A DNA stretch of 58,327 nt from JAWXUK01 sp044432725 (GTDB lineage Bacteria > Bacillota > Clostridia > Oscillospirales > Oscillospiraceae). Shown one piece after another: positions 35,009-43,913 of this stretch. How positions within the stretch are numbered: the stretch's first letter is position 1; each line of letters starts with the position of its first letter. The stretch lies in the NCBI GenBank assembly GCA_044432725.1, contig JAWXUL010000015.1, positions 1 through 58,327 on the forward strand, written 5' to 3'. The notes beneath the pieces were generated by a model. That model ran no database searches. It was not told the DNA's origin and saw nothing but the letters and a program-made list of their open reading frames with translations. The position numbers were made by a program, and so were the translations under genes.

Positions 35009-36520
35009 TTATTTCACAATCAAAGTGGTTCCTGTCATTTCCTTTGGTTGCTCTAGTCCCATCAAATCAAGCATGGTGGGTGCTAAATCAGCAAGAACCC
35101 CATCACGCAACTCCACCTTTGCACCAGTAATGGCAAAAGGCACTCGATTGGTTGTATGGGCTGTGAAAGGAGAACCATCTGGCTCGTACATCTTTTCACA
35201 GTTACCATGGTCAGCAGTGATCAAACACACACCACCCATTCGTTGAGAAGCTTCTACCACACGATTGACACAGTTGTCCATAGTGGAAACTGCCTTACAG
35301 GCTGCGTCGTAATTTCCTGTATGACCAACCATGTCGCAGTTGGCAAAGTTCAGGATAATCACGTCATAATTTCCACTTTCCATGCGTTTTACCACTTCTT
35401 CTGTCACTTCATAAGCAGACATCTCTGGCTTTTCGTCATAAGTGGTCACTTTAGGAGAAGGAATCAAAACCCGATCCTCTCCTGGGAATTCAGCTTCCAC
35501 ACCACCGTTGAAGAAGAAAGTGACATGGGCATATTTCTCTGTTTCTGCAATACGCAGTTGGGTCAAGCCCAAAGAAGAGATATACTCCCCGAAAATGTTA
35601 TCCAACTTTTCTCTGCCATAACATACCAAAACATTTGGCATAGTAGCATCATACTCTGTCATACAGACATAGCACACAGGGAAAAAGCCGTTTCTACGCT
35701 CAAAGCCGTCAAAGCTCTCGTCCACAAAAGCACGGGTGATTTCTCTGGCACGGTCAGGGCGATAGTTAAAGCAGATGATACCATCTTTTTCTTTGATGTT
35801 AGAACCCTTTGTCACAACAAATGGCTCCATAAATTCATCTGTCACATCGTTGTCATAGGATTTTTGAATGGCAGCCACAGGATCTTCTTCCACAGGGCCT
35901 TCACCAAAGACCAAGGTGTTATAAGCACGTTCCACACGGTCCCAACGTTTATCTCTGTCCATGGCAAAGAAGCGACCCATGACAGTCCCGATCTCCCCGA
36001 CTCCATTCTCTTTACAGTAGTCAGAAATTGCCTTGACATAATCAATCCCAGAGGAAGGTGGCACGTCACGTCCATCCAAGAAGCAGTGGACATAAACCTT
36101 GCTCAGACCTTGTTTTTTCGCCATGTCCAAAATCCCACGAAGGTGAGAGGTATGACTGTGAACGCCCCCATCAGACATCAGTCCATAAAGGTGCAAGGCA
36201 GAACCCCATTCACGACAATGTGACATCACTTCTTTTAATGCTTCTTTTTCAAAAAAAGCACCTGATTCGATGTCTTTTGTAATTTTAGGCAAGTCTTGAT
36301 ACACAATACGTCCAGCACCAATGTTAGTGTGTCCCACTTCACTGTTACCCATTTGCCCTTCTGGCAAGCCCACTTCTAAACCAGAAGTGGCAAGGAGACT
36401 GTGAGGACCTGCGAAAATCTTGTCTAAATTAGGCGTGTCAGTGTTGGCAATGGCATTGCCTTTGCTTGGGTCTTCACTGCCGTATCCGTCTAAAATGATT
36501 AAAGTTGTAGGTGTTTTCAT
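35009..36520 (-). CDS. gpmI: 2,3-bisphosphoglycerate-independent phosphoglycerate mutase
   Basis: Interconverts 3- and 2-phosphoglycerate; manganese-dependent alkaline-phosphatase-fold enzyme. 503 residues, typical (about 510). Motifs: LIILDGYGSEDPSKGNAI (metal Asp), QMGNSEVGHTNIGAGR with the catalytic Ser, DGGVHSH, the insert domain HCFLDGRDVPP, GRFFAMDRDKRWDR, and in the C-terminal half NFANCDMVGHTGN and LITADHGNCEKM, VPFAI. ATG 36520 with AAGAGG upstream. Last gene of the pgk-tpiA-SLH-gpmI run; together with eno this completes lower glycolysis except gap and pyk, which are not in the window. Confidence 0.97.
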   Translation of the reverse strand: MKTPTTLIILDGYGSEDPSKGNAIANTDTPNLDKIFAGPHSLLATSGLEVGLPEGQMGNSEVGHTNIGAGRIVYQDLPKITKDIESGAFFEKEALKEVMSHCREWGSALHLYGLMSDGGVHSHTSHLRGILDMAKKQGLSKVYVHCFLDGRDVPPSSGIDYVKAISDYCKENGVGEIGTVMGRFFAMDRDKRWDRVERAYNTLVFGEGPVEEDPVAAIQKSYDNDVTDEFMEPFVVTKGSNIKEKDGIICFNYRPDRAREITRAFVDESFDGFERRNGFFPVCYVCMTEYDATMPNVLVCYGREKLDNIFGEYISSLGLTQLRIAETEKYAHVTFFFNGGVEAEFPGEDRVLIPSPKVTTYDEKPEMSAYEVTEEVVKRMESGNYDVIILNFANCDMVGHTGNYDAACKAVSTMDNCVNRVVEASQRMGGVCLITADHGNCEKMYEPDGSPFTAHTTNRVPFAITGAKVELRDGVLADLAPTMLDLMGLEQPKEMTGTTLIVK

Positions 36521-36577
36521 AAAAAACCTCTTTTATTCTTAGTTTTTCCCCGTCATGAGGAGTATATTTTTTTCTAA

Positions 36578-37819
36578 TTAACCCAGTGTCAATGCTTCTT
36601 GCAAAGCATCAGCCAATTCTTGACCACCTTCATCAATCATGACAAAAATCACGATATCATCAGCAATGGTTTCAACAATAGCTGTTTCTGCAGCGGCAAC
36701 AAGACCAGGATAAGGCATCATGCCACCCACTGGCTCTGACCAAGAAGCAATCATTGTGTCAACACCAGCCAAAACGGCATCCAATTCACCCTCTGCAGGC
36801 TTCATCACAGCCACACAATAAGGCGTCGCACTGATGGTTGGGCAAACAATGGCATAGCCCTCTAGTTGATCAGAAGTCAGATTCCATGTAGGAGTGAATA
36901 CAAACTCCCACATATCATCTTCATCAGAGACCACAGTAGGGATTGCAAGGGATTCAGGGTTACGGAGAGAGTCTAAGATTGCTTTATAAGACTCAGAAAG
37001 TTCGTTCCCCACCAAAGGTGCAACTTCTTCTGGTACTTCTTCCTCAGCGCTGAAATAATAACTATCAGCGTTCCCCACAGCAATTGCCACTTCATAACGT
37101 GTCATGGTGTCTTTTGGACGGAATCCACTGGAATCCCCAGTCAGCAATTTAGCTTCAAATGCTTGGGTCACAAAATCTGCGTATTCAGAATTGATATCAG
37201 CATAATCAGCAATATCAGCAACATTGCCATCCACTGCTGCGAAATTACCTTGACCCAAAGCTTGGATCATGAAACAAGCCACTTCTTCACGAGTGATGTC
37301 TTCACCCATGTTTTCTAAGGTGAAACTAGAAGGTAAAATACCCATTTCTTGCCCAGCGATAAAGTAATTTTCGTACCAATATGCTTGTCCGGCTTCCCAT
37401 GGTGCCACTTGGGCATCACGTAGATTCAGCATATTCACAGCAAACTCTGCACGGCTCATGTTGTCCCCAGGACGGAAAGTGGTGTTGGTTTCACTATAAC
37501 CTGTGAAATAACCCTTTGCAACCACTTTTTCTACAAAGACTTCATACCATTCACCCACAACGTCAGGGAAAGCAGAAGAAGGAACTTCTGTGGAGACTTC
37601 TTCTTTCACTTCTTCCTCGACTGTGGGCATATCTTCGCCACCAACACCCATGTCAGGAGATTGGTATACTTGCTCGTCTAGGTTCGCATCAGAAAATTCT
37701 TCAGTGCTTGCAGTGCTATCCAAAAGAACGCTGTCCTCTGTCAATTCCTCTGCAAAAACAGGAGTCGCAGCCACAAGGCTTAGAGCAAGTGCTGTGGATA
37801 AAAATTTATTAAATTTCAT
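36578..37819 (-). CDS. Secreted S-layer-homology (SLH) domain protein
   Basis: 413 residues with a signal peptide (cleavage near VFAEE, about 22-25), an acidic linker with many Glu, three SLH domains (about 85-135 with FPDVVGEWYEVFVEKVVAKG and FRPGDNMSRAEFAV; 142-190; 197-250 with FRPKDTMTRYEVAIA) and a C-terminal ~130-residue domain. SLH triplets bind pyruvylated secondary wall polymers. The C-terminal part (CPTISATPYCVAVMKPAEG, then a closing helix ADALQEAL) is reminiscent in pattern of DUF4358, but I am not certain. The gene sits between tpiA (43 bp) and gpmI (57 bp) with no terminator visible on either side, so it seems to be transcribed with the glycolytic genes. ATG 37819. Confidence 0.87.
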   Translation of the reverse strand: MKFNKFLSTALALSLVAATPVFAEELTEDSVLLDSTASTEEFSDANLDEQVYQSPDMGVGGEDMPTVEEEVKEEVSTEVPSSAFPDVVGEWYEVFVEKVVAKGYFTGYSETNTTFRPGDNMSRAEFAVNMLNLRDAQVAPWEAGQAYWYENYFIAGQEMGILPSSFTLENMGEDITREEVACFMIQALGQGNFAAVDGNVADIADYADINSEYADFVTQAFEAKLLTGDSSGFRPKDTMTRYEVAIAVGNADSYYFSAEEEVPEEVAPLVGNELSESYKAILDSLRNPESLAIPTVVSDEDDMWEFVFTPTWNLTSDQLEGYAIVCPTISATPYCVAVMKPAEGELDAVLAGVDTMIASWSEPVGGMMPYPGLVAAAETAIVETIADDIVIFVMIDEGGQELADALQEALTLG

Positions 37820-37862
37820 ATTATTATTCCTTTTGAACCCTTAGTTCATACATTTTAATTGA

Positions 37863-38636
37863 TTATTCTTGGTTTGCTGCATTGATGATTGCCACAAAGT
37901 CAGCAGGCTTCAGCGCAGCCCCACCGATCAGACCACCGTCTACATCTGCTTGTGCCAACAATTCTTCTGCATTTTTTGGGTTCATAGAACCACCATATTG
38001 AACAGTGACAGAACGAGCCACGTGTGCACCATAGTCTTTACGGATAATGGCACGGATTGCTTCGCAAACCTCTGCTGCTTGCTCGGAAGTCGCAGTTTCC
38101 CCTGTGCCGATTGCCCAAAGTGGTTCATATGCAATGACCACATGACGCATTTTTTCAGCAGGCACGCCAGATAATGCAGTTCTCACTTGATATTGAATCA
38201 AATCCATAGTCACATCTAGTTTACGATGCTCTAAGCTTTCTCCCACGCAAAGGATAGGAATCAAACCAGCATTGATTGCTGCATGGACTTTTTTGTTCAC
38301 TGTGAAGTCAGTTTCATTGTAGTATTCACGGCGTTCACTGTGACCAATGATCACATATTTTGCCCCTTGTTCTTTCAGCATTTCTGCTGTGATTTCTCCA
38401 GTATAAGCGCCAGAACTCTCATAGTGACAGTTTTGTGCACCAATGGCAATGCCACATTCTTTGAACATACGCACAGCAGCTGGAATGTTCACAGCAGGTA
38501 CGCACAAAACAACATTGCACCATTTTCCTTTTGGAATGATTTGTTTCAGCTCTTCTGCATAAGCCTTGCTTTGGGACAGGGTGTTGTTCATTTTCCAGTT
38601 CCCTGCGATAATTGTTTTTCTATAACGACGATTCAT
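37863..38636 (-). CDS. tpiA: Triosephosphate isomerase
   Basis: Interconverts dihydroxyacetone phosphate and glyceraldehyde 3-phosphate. I take the ATG at 38636 (AAGGAAAA upstream), giving 257 residues beginning MNRRYRKTIIAGNWKMN with the catalytic Lys motif; a longer frame exists but has no site. Catalytic His in IIGHSERREY and catalytic Glu in VIAYEPLWAIGTG; phosphate-binding YGGSMNPKNA and LIGGAAL near the end. Between pgk (94 bp upstream) and the SLH gene. Confidence 0.97.
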   Translation of the reverse strand: MNRRYRKTIIAGNWKMNNTLSQSKAYAEELKQIIPKGKWCNVVLCVPAVNIPAAVRMFKECGIAIGAQNCHYESSGAYTGEITAEMLKEQGAKYVIIGHSERREYYNETDFTVNKKVHAAINAGLIPILCVGESLEHRKLDVTMDLIQYQVRTALSGVPAEKMRHVVIAYEPLWAIGTGETATSEQAAEVCEAIRAIIRKDYGAHVARSVTVQYGGSMNPKNAEELLAQADVDGGLIGGAALKPADFVAIINAANQE

Positions 38637-38730
38637 GTTAATTTTCCTTTCGTATGGACCGTTTTTCACGGTTTATTTCATTTCCTTGAGCCCAGAAATC
38701 ACCTGAACCCAAGGAAAAAGATTGATTTTT

Positions 38731-39921
38731 TTATGCGTCTTGTAGGCAAGCAACCCCAGGCAACACTTTACCTTCTAGCAGTTCCAAAGAAGCACCACCA
38801 CCAGTAGAAACGTGGCTCATTTTTTCTGCTACGCCAAATTGTTCTGCTGCAGCTGCGGTATCACCACCACCCACAATGGTAATGGCATTACATTTGGCTA
38901 GCGCATCCCCAATGGCTTTGGTACCAGTAGCAAAGTTAGGGAATTCAAACACGCCCATAGGACCATTCCACAAGACTGTGCCAGCAGATTCGATTGCTTT
39001 GGTGAATTCTGCAATGGTTTTTTCGCCCACATCAAGACCCATCAAACCATCAGGAATATCATCTCCAGCTTTCACAGGAGTTGCGTCTTTGGAAAAGCTG
39101 TCCCCACAGATGGCATCGCAAGGAATCAAAAGGTTCACGCCTTTTTCCTTTGCTTTGACCAACATATCCTTGGCATAATCCACACGGTCATCTTCACAAA
39201 GGGAAGTACCAATGGTAAAGCCTTGGGCTTTTTTGAAAGTATATGCCATTCCTCCACCAATGATGATGGTATCAGCAATGTTCAGCAAGTTTTCAATGAC
39301 AGCAATTTTGTCAGAGACTTTTGCCCCACCCAAAATAGCCACCAAAGGTTTTTTAGGTGCTGCAATGGCTCCACCCATAATTTCTAGTTCTTTTGCAATC
39401 AGGAAACCAGAAACAGCAGGAAGGAATTTGCTGACCCCTTCTGTGGAAGCATGGGCACGGTGAACAGTTCCAAAAGCGTCAGAGACATAGAGATCTGCAA
39501 AAGAGGCAAGAGCCTTTGCGAAAGCAGGGTCGTTTTTGGTTTCCCCATTGTCGTAACGAAGATTTTCAAGGAGTACAATTTCTCCTGCTTTTGCTTCTGC
39601 TACTTTGTTGGTTGCATCTTCACCAATGATGTCTTTACAAAAGGCAACTGGTTTCCCAAGCAAAGAAGACAAACGCTCTGCCACAGGGGCAAGAGACAAA
39701 GCAGGTTTCCATTCGCCCTTTGGTTTCCCAAGGTGAGAACAAGCGATGACAGTAGCTCCTTGCTCTAGTAAATACTCAATGGTAGGTAGTGCTGCACGGA
39801 TACGTTTGTCATCTGTAATCGCACCTGTTTCTTTGTCTTGGGGCACATTGAAGTCACAACGAAGAAGAACTTTCTTTCCTTTGACATCCACATCTTTGAC
39901 TGATTTTTTCTTGTAATTCAT
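38731..39921 (-). CDS. pgk: Phosphoglycerate kinase
   Basis: Makes ATP from 1,3-bisphosphoglycerate. The ATG at 39921 has AAAGGAACG upstream and gives 396 residues, the usual size; it starts MNYKKKSVKDVDVKGKKVLLRCDFNVP, where RCDFNVP is the family signature. Other motifs: SHLGKPKGE, LLENLRYDNGE, SDAFGTVHRAHAS, ILGGAKVSDKIAV, NGPMGVFEFPNFATG and IVGGGDTAAAAE, GGGASLELLEG. Its ATG overlaps the stop of trmL (ATGA), so pgk is translationally coupled to a tRNA methyltransferase gene; gap, often directly upstream, is absent. Confidence 0.98.
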   Translation of the reverse strand: MNYKKKSVKDVDVKGKKVLLRCDFNVPQDKETGAITDDKRIRAALPTIEYLLEQGATVIACSHLGKPKGEWKPALSLAPVAERLSSLLGKPVAFCKDIIGEDATNKVAEAKAGEIVLLENLRYDNGETKNDPAFAKALASFADLYVSDAFGTVHRAHASTEGVSKFLPAVSGFLIAKELEIMGGAIAAPKKPLVAILGGAKVSDKIAVIENLLNIADTIIIGGGMAYTFKKAQGFTIGTSLCEDDRVDYAKDMLVKAKEKGVNLLIPCDAICGDSFSKDATPVKAGDDIPDGLMGLDVGEKTIAEFTKAIESAGTVLWNGPMGVFEFPNFATGTKAIGDALAKCNAITIVGGGDTAAAAEQFGVAEKMSHVSTGGGASLELLEGKVLPGVACLQDA

Positions 39922-40481
39922 AAACTTTTCGTTCCTTTCTGATTTGCACAACGAATATGTGCAGAGAATTTTATGGGTTTTGTGATTTCTACGCTGATTT
40001 GTAAGGTTTTGTTCTTTTTCTTTGGCAAAAAAGGATAGTCTTGTTGTCGCAACGCCTCGTAACAAACAATAGAGGCAGCATTGGACAAGTTCAGACTTCT
40101 CTCTGTTCCCTGCATGGGAATCCGAATACAACGCTCAGGATAGGCACGTCGAAACTCTTCTGGCAAGCCTGCGTCTTCTCGTCCGAAAATGAGAAAAGGA
40201 TTCTCGCCATAGGAAACATCGCTGTGACACTGTTCTGCCTTTGTGGTCAAAAGCCACAGATTGTCAGGGGGATTTTTTTCAAAAAAATCCTCTAAGTTTT
40301 CATAAACTTTCAAATCCAATCTGTGCCAGTAATCCAGTCCAGAACGCCGTACTGCTTTTTCGCTTAGATCAAAACCCAAGGGTTTGATGAGATGTAGGGG
40401 GCTGTTTGTTGCCACACAAGTGCGACCTATATTACCTGTATTCCCAGGAATCTGGGGCTCTAGTAAAACGATATTAACCAC
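39918..40481 (-). CDS. trmL: tRNA (cytidine(34)-2'-O)-methyltransferase
   Basis: SPOUT-fold enzyme that 2'-O-methylates the wobble nucleotide of tRNA-Leu isoacceptors. Start taken as GTG at 40481 (GAGGTGAGGG upstream), giving 187 residues and the usual MVNIVLLEPQIPGNTGNIGRTC opening (NTGNIGRTC is SPOUT motif 1); a longer frame from 40529 lacks a site. Knot motifs: FGREDAGLP and IPMQGTERSLNLSNAASIVCYEALRQ. About 25 residues at the C-terminus, basic and after the knot, exceed the E. coli enzyme. Its stop overlaps pgk by 4 bp. Confidence 0.93.
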   Translation of the reverse strand: MVNIVLLEPQIPGNTGNIGRTCVATNSPLHLIKPLGFDLSEKAVRRSGLDYWHRLDLKVYENLEDFFEKNPPDNLWLLTTKAEQCHSDVSYGENPFLIFGREDAGLPEEFRRAYPERCIRIPMQGTERSLNLSNAASIVCYEALRQQDYPFLPKKKNKTLQISVEITKPIKFSAHIRCANQKGTKSL

Positions 40482-40866
40482 TTTTCCCTCACCTCTTTCG
40501 TGACTATTATATCTCTTTTTTGTGAGCATTTCAACATATTTTTTTCAAATACTCGTCTAAAACGCAAAAAAAGGTATTTGTACTAAAAACCTCCCCCTGT
40601 TTCTAGGCAATTTACACAAAAATGACCGAAAAAACCACTGACAAAATTTCCCTTATTCAACAATCTGTAATCAAATCCACTGGATTCCTCTTTTTTTTAT
40701 TACAAATTTTCACTGGAAATCTTTTCTGCTGGCTCTTTTTCTGCTGTTTTCTTTGGTGAATTTTAGTGTATGGCAATGAGACAGCAGCGTTAAGAGAAGA
40801 AATATTTTCTCCTCTTTGCCACTGAAATTTTTTTAAGCTTGTCCTTAAAAAAATGCCATGCCCCTC
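40482..40866. other. Intergenic region between divergent trmL and ilvA
   Basis: About 385 bp, AT-rich, no coding region and no T-box, riboswitch or terminator I can identify. It holds the start region for both divergent units. Confidence 0.5.
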
Positions 40867-40894
40867 TTGTTATTTACAGAAAATATGGTACAAT
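40867..40894 (+). promoter_or_regulatory. Promoter of ilvA-rpe
   Basis: TTGTTA (40867-40872), 16-bp spacer, TACAAT (40889-40894), 33 bp before the start codon. Confidence 0.6.
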
Positions 40895-40927
40895 AGATGG
40901 AATGAAAAATTCGAAGGAGAACAGATC

Positions 40928-42142
40928 ATGACTATCACTCAATTTAAAGAAGCCAGAGAAATCATCAAAAATATTATTTATCCAACCAATCTGGTATATT
41001 CCCCTGCTTTTTCAAAAAGTTCTAGAAATCATGTCTATTTCAAGCCTGAAAACCTACAGGTGACAGGGGCTTATAAAATAAGGGGGGCTTACTATAAAAT
41101 CAGCACCCTCACCCCAGAGCAAAAACAACGTGGCTTAGTCACAGCCTCTGCGGGAAATCATGCCCAAGGGGTTGCTTATGCCGCCCAAAAAATTGGGGTG
41201 CCTGCCACCATTGTCATGCCCACAGCAACCCCCTTGGTCAAGGTGAATAACACCAAAGAACTGGGGGCAAAAGTCATCTTACATGGTGCTGTTTTTGACG
41301 AAGCAGCTGACATGGCACAAAAACTGTCACAAGACGAGGGTCTGACCTATGTCCACCCTTTTAATGATTTAGATGTTGCCACAGGGCAAGGGACCATTGC
41401 CTATGAAATCTTTCAAGACCTTCCTGATGTGGACATCATCTTGGTGCCTATCGGTGGAGGAGGACTTTGCGCTGGGGTTGCTACCCTTGCCAAACAACTG
41501 AAACCCTCGGTGAAAATCATCGGCGTAGAACCCACAGGGGCAGCTTCTATGGATGCCAGTCTGAAAGCTGGGGCTGTTACAGAGCTGGACTCTGCCACCA
41601 CCATTGCAGATGGGGTTGCTGTGAAAAAAGTAGGGGACAAAGTATTCCCCTATGTCCAAGAAAATCTGGACGAAATCATCACAATCTATGACGAAGAGTT
41701 GGTTCATTCCTTTTTGGATATGCTGGAAAAACACAAAATGTTGGTGGAAAATGCAGGGCTTCTCACTGTGGCTGCCCTGAATCACCTGAAATGCAAAGAC
41801 CAAAATGTTGTTTCTGTCCTATCTGGTGGGAATATGGACGTGCTGACCATGGCTTCTCTGGTCAGTCATGGTCTCATCAGCCGTGGTAGACTGTTTACTT
41901 TCTCGGTCCATTTGCCAGATCGCCCCGGAGAGCTTTTGCGTGTGGCAGAAATTCTGGCGCAACTTTCAGCCAATGTGGTAAAGCTAGAGCATAACCAATT
42001 CAGCCACATCAATCGACAACAAGGGGTAGAACTCACCGTTTCTGTGGAAGCCTTCGGTCACGAGCACAAAGACGAAATCCTGTACGCTCTACAGAAAAAA
42101 GGCTATGATGCCCGTGAAGTATCCACCCGTGCGATAAATTAA
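40928..42142 (+). CDS. ilvA: Threonine ammonia-lyase with C-terminal ACT domain
   Basis: PLP enzyme that deaminates threonine to 2-oxobutyrate. The ATG at 40928 (GAAGGAG, 7 nt spacing) gives 404 residues. PLP-binding Lys50 in TGAYKIRGAYYK; SAGNHAQGVAYAA; the glycine loop PIGGGGLCAG; SGGNMD binding the PLP ring. Residues about 325-404 are an ACT domain (FSVHLPDRPGELLRVAEIL), so activity may be allosterically controlled. Length and the single ACT domain fit the short, catabolic TdcB-like or Clostridial type rather than the 510-residue biosynthetic form with two regulatory domains. No other isoleucine-pathway gene is adjacent; rpe follows by 12 bp. Confidence 0.93.
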   Translation: MTITQFKEAREIIKNIIYPTNLVYSPAFSKSSRNHVYFKPENLQVTGAYKIRGAYYKISTLTPEQKQRGLVTASAGNHAQGVAYAAQKIGVPATIVMPTATPLVKVNNTKELGAKVILHGAVFDEAADMAQKLSQDEGLTYVHPFNDLDVATGQGTIAYEIFQDLPDVDIILVPIGGGGLCAGVATLAKQLKPSVKIIGVEPTGAASMDASLKAGAVTELDSATTIADGVAVKKVGDKVFPYVQENLDEIITIYDEELVHSFLDMLEKHKMLVENAGLLTVAALNHLKCKDQNVVSVLSGGNMDVLTMASLVSHGLISRGRLFTFSVHLPDRPGELLRVAEILAQLSANVVKLEHNQFSHINRQQGVELTVSVEAFGHEHKDEILYALQKKGYDAREVSTRAIN

Positions 42143-42154
42143 AGGAGAAAATAC

Positions 42155-42802
42155 ATGATTGAAATATCTGCATCTTTACTTGCTGCAAACTTTGCCCATT
42201 TAATTGGGGATATTCAAAAAATTCCCCAAACTGACTTTCTCCACGTGGATGTGATGGATGGACACTTTGTCCCCAACCTGACCATCGGGGTTCCTGTCCT
42301 CCAGTCCCTGAAAGCAGCCACTGACATTCGCCTTGACGCACATTTGATGATCACCAAACCACGGATTTTGCTCCGTGATTTTTGCAAAGCACAACCCGAC
42401 CGCATCACTGTCCATGTAGAATCTGACTCAAACGAGGGCTTGGAAGAGGCTTTTTCCATCATGGACGACTATGGTGTGAAAAAAGGGCTTGCCCTTCGCC
42501 CCATCACCAAAGCAAGCGCTGTCCTCCCCTTTATCAAATCCATGGACATGATTTTGGTCATGACTGTGGAGCCTGGCTTTGGTGGTCAATCCTTTATGAT
42601 GGAACAACTGGAAACCATTCGAGACATCAAAGCCCTTTGTATGAAGCATAACCCAAATTGTGTCATTCAAGTAGATGGTGGCATCAATTTAGAAACAGCA
42701 CCTTTGGTGAAAGAAGCTGGGGCTGAAATTTTGGTGGCTGGCTCTGCTGTCTTTGGTGCCTCTCACCCCAATACTGCCGTGGAAGAATTGCGTAATTGTT
42801 AA
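42155..42802 (+). CDS. rpe: Ribulose-phosphate 3-epimerase
   Basis: Pentose phosphate pathway enzyme converting ribulose 5-phosphate to xylulose 5-phosphate. 215 residues, TIM barrel. Motifs: SASLLAANFAHL, HVDVMDGHFVPNLTIG (metal His and Asp), DAHLMI, MTVEPGFGGQSFM, and IQVDGGINLETAPLV with the second catalytic Asp, then LVAGSAVFG. A Rpe-like allulose-6-phosphate epimerase cannot be excluded from motifs alone. ATG 42155 with AAGGAGAA between it and the ilvA stop; co-transcribed with ilvA. Confidence 0.93.
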   Translation: MIEISASLLAANFAHLIGDIQKIPQTDFLHVDVMDGHFVPNLTIGVPVLQSLKAATDIRLDAHLMITKPRILLRDFCKAQPDRITVHVESDSNEGLEEAFSIMDDYGVKKGLALRPITKASAVLPFIKSMDMILVMTVEPGFGGQSFMMEQLETIRDIKALCMKHNPNCVIQVDGGINLETAPLVKEAGAEILVAGSAVFGASHPNTAVEELRNC

Positions 42803-42858
42803 GGTAATCCACGTCAGTCCACGGGATAATTCACTTTCTTCTATGATAGCTACCTTTA

Positions 42859-43019
42859 GGGAACCTCTAAAAACCCCTAAACAACAATAAAACAATTCCT
42901 TCGCCCTAATTTTTGCCCTGAAAAAGTTCTGAATCCACCAAGGATTAAGAACTTTTTCAGAACAATCTAAGAACAAAAAAATTTGTACTCTTGTCCCCCA
43001 AGAGTTTTTAGAGGTCCCC
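42859..43019. repeat. 161-bp MITE-like element with terminal inverted repeats
   Basis: Ends GGGAACCTCTAAAAAC (42859-42874) and GTTTTTAGAGGTCCCC (43004-43019) are inverted copies with one mismatch. Inside is a long hairpin, CTGAAAAAGTTCT (42918-42930) with AGAACTTTTTCAG (42948-42960), 13-bp perfect arms, topped by AATCC/GGATT around ACCAA. The minus-strand AATCCTTGGTGGATTCAG is the same as the inner hairpin of the ychF leader element. No open frame or transposase. Short relatives of the ends are at 3301 and 51327. Confidence 0.75.
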
Positions 43020-43082
43020 TTTAAACAAAAATACCTCCTCTGAACATCTATGTGTGTTGAGAGGTTCAAGTGAGGAAAAACA

Positions 43083-43724
43083 ATGGCAAAACAAGAATTT
43101 CCCCCAGCCCTAGAAATTTTAGTGGAACACTTCGCCTCTTTGCCTGGCGTTGGTCGAAAATCAGCCCAAAGACTTGCTTTTCACATTTTGTCTCAGCCTA
43201 GTGAAAAAATTCAGGGTTTTGCCAATGCCTTGGTACAAGCTAAAAGTGAAATCAAATGCTGTCCCTCTTGCCAAAATCTTAGCCAAGGCGAGGGGCTTTG
43301 TCCAGTCTGTGCCAGTGACAAACGGGACAAGACCATGATTTGTGTCGTCGCTGACCCCAAAGATGTGATGGCACTAGAGCGAAGCCACGAGTATACAGGA
43401 GTCTATCACGTCCTCCACGGGGTCATCTCTCCCATGCAGCGAATCGGTCCTGATCAGCTGAAAATCAAAGAATTACTCACACGAGTGGACCAAGAAGAAA
43501 TCAGCGAAGTGATTATGGCAACAAACCCTGACACCGAAGGAGAAGCCACTTCTATGTATCTCTCTCGCTTGCTCCAAAGCTTCCCTGTGAAAATCACACG
43601 TCTTGCTTATGGTATTCCTGTGGGGAGCCATTTAGAACACACTGACGATGCCACCCTCCTTCGTGCCTTAGCAGGACGACAACCTGTCTTTGTAGGAGAA
43701 GATTTCACGAAAGATACTTTTTAG
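43083..43724 (+). CDS. recR: Recombination mediator RecR
   Basis: Works with RecO/RecF to load RecA on gapped DNA. 213 residues, about 15 longer at the C-terminus than the usual 198. Order: helix-hairpin-helix LPGVGRKSAQRLAFHIL, zinc finger CCPSCQNLSQGEGLCPVC, Toprim domain with VVADPKDVMALE and MATNPDTEGEATSMYL, and RLAYGIPVGSHLEHTDDATLLRAL. The ATG at 43083 has GTGAGG upstream. dnaX and ybaB, often next to recR, are not here; the gene stands alone after the MITE-like element. Confidence 0.96.
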   Translation: MAKQEFPPALEILVEHFASLPGVGRKSAQRLAFHILSQPSEKIQGFANALVQAKSEIKCCPSCQNLSQGEGLCPVCASDKRDKTMICVVADPKDVMALERSHEYTGVYHVLHGVISPMQRIGPDQLKIKELLTRVDQEEISEVIMATNPDTEGEATSMYLSRLLQSFPVKITRLAYGIPVGSHLEHTDDATLLRALAGRQPVFVGEDFTKDTF

Positions 43725-43913
43725 CTCAGACCAATCCCACAAGCCCTTTGTACGCAAAAAAACTCCTAAAAAAATTTTTCCAATATCTAATCTCTTCCCT
43801 CTTAACTTTTAGCATAAACTGACGATAAAGGAGTTATAGGAACGTGCAAGGCAACAAGTGAGGCAAGGATGCCCTATGGCAAAAAACAATATGATATAAT
43901 CTGAAAGGAGTCA

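Noticed and set aside
40482..40927. T-box or other leader before ilvA
   Set aside because: No T-box sequence (AGGGTGG-ACCGCG) or terminator hairpin; the promoter leaves a leader of only about 25 nt.
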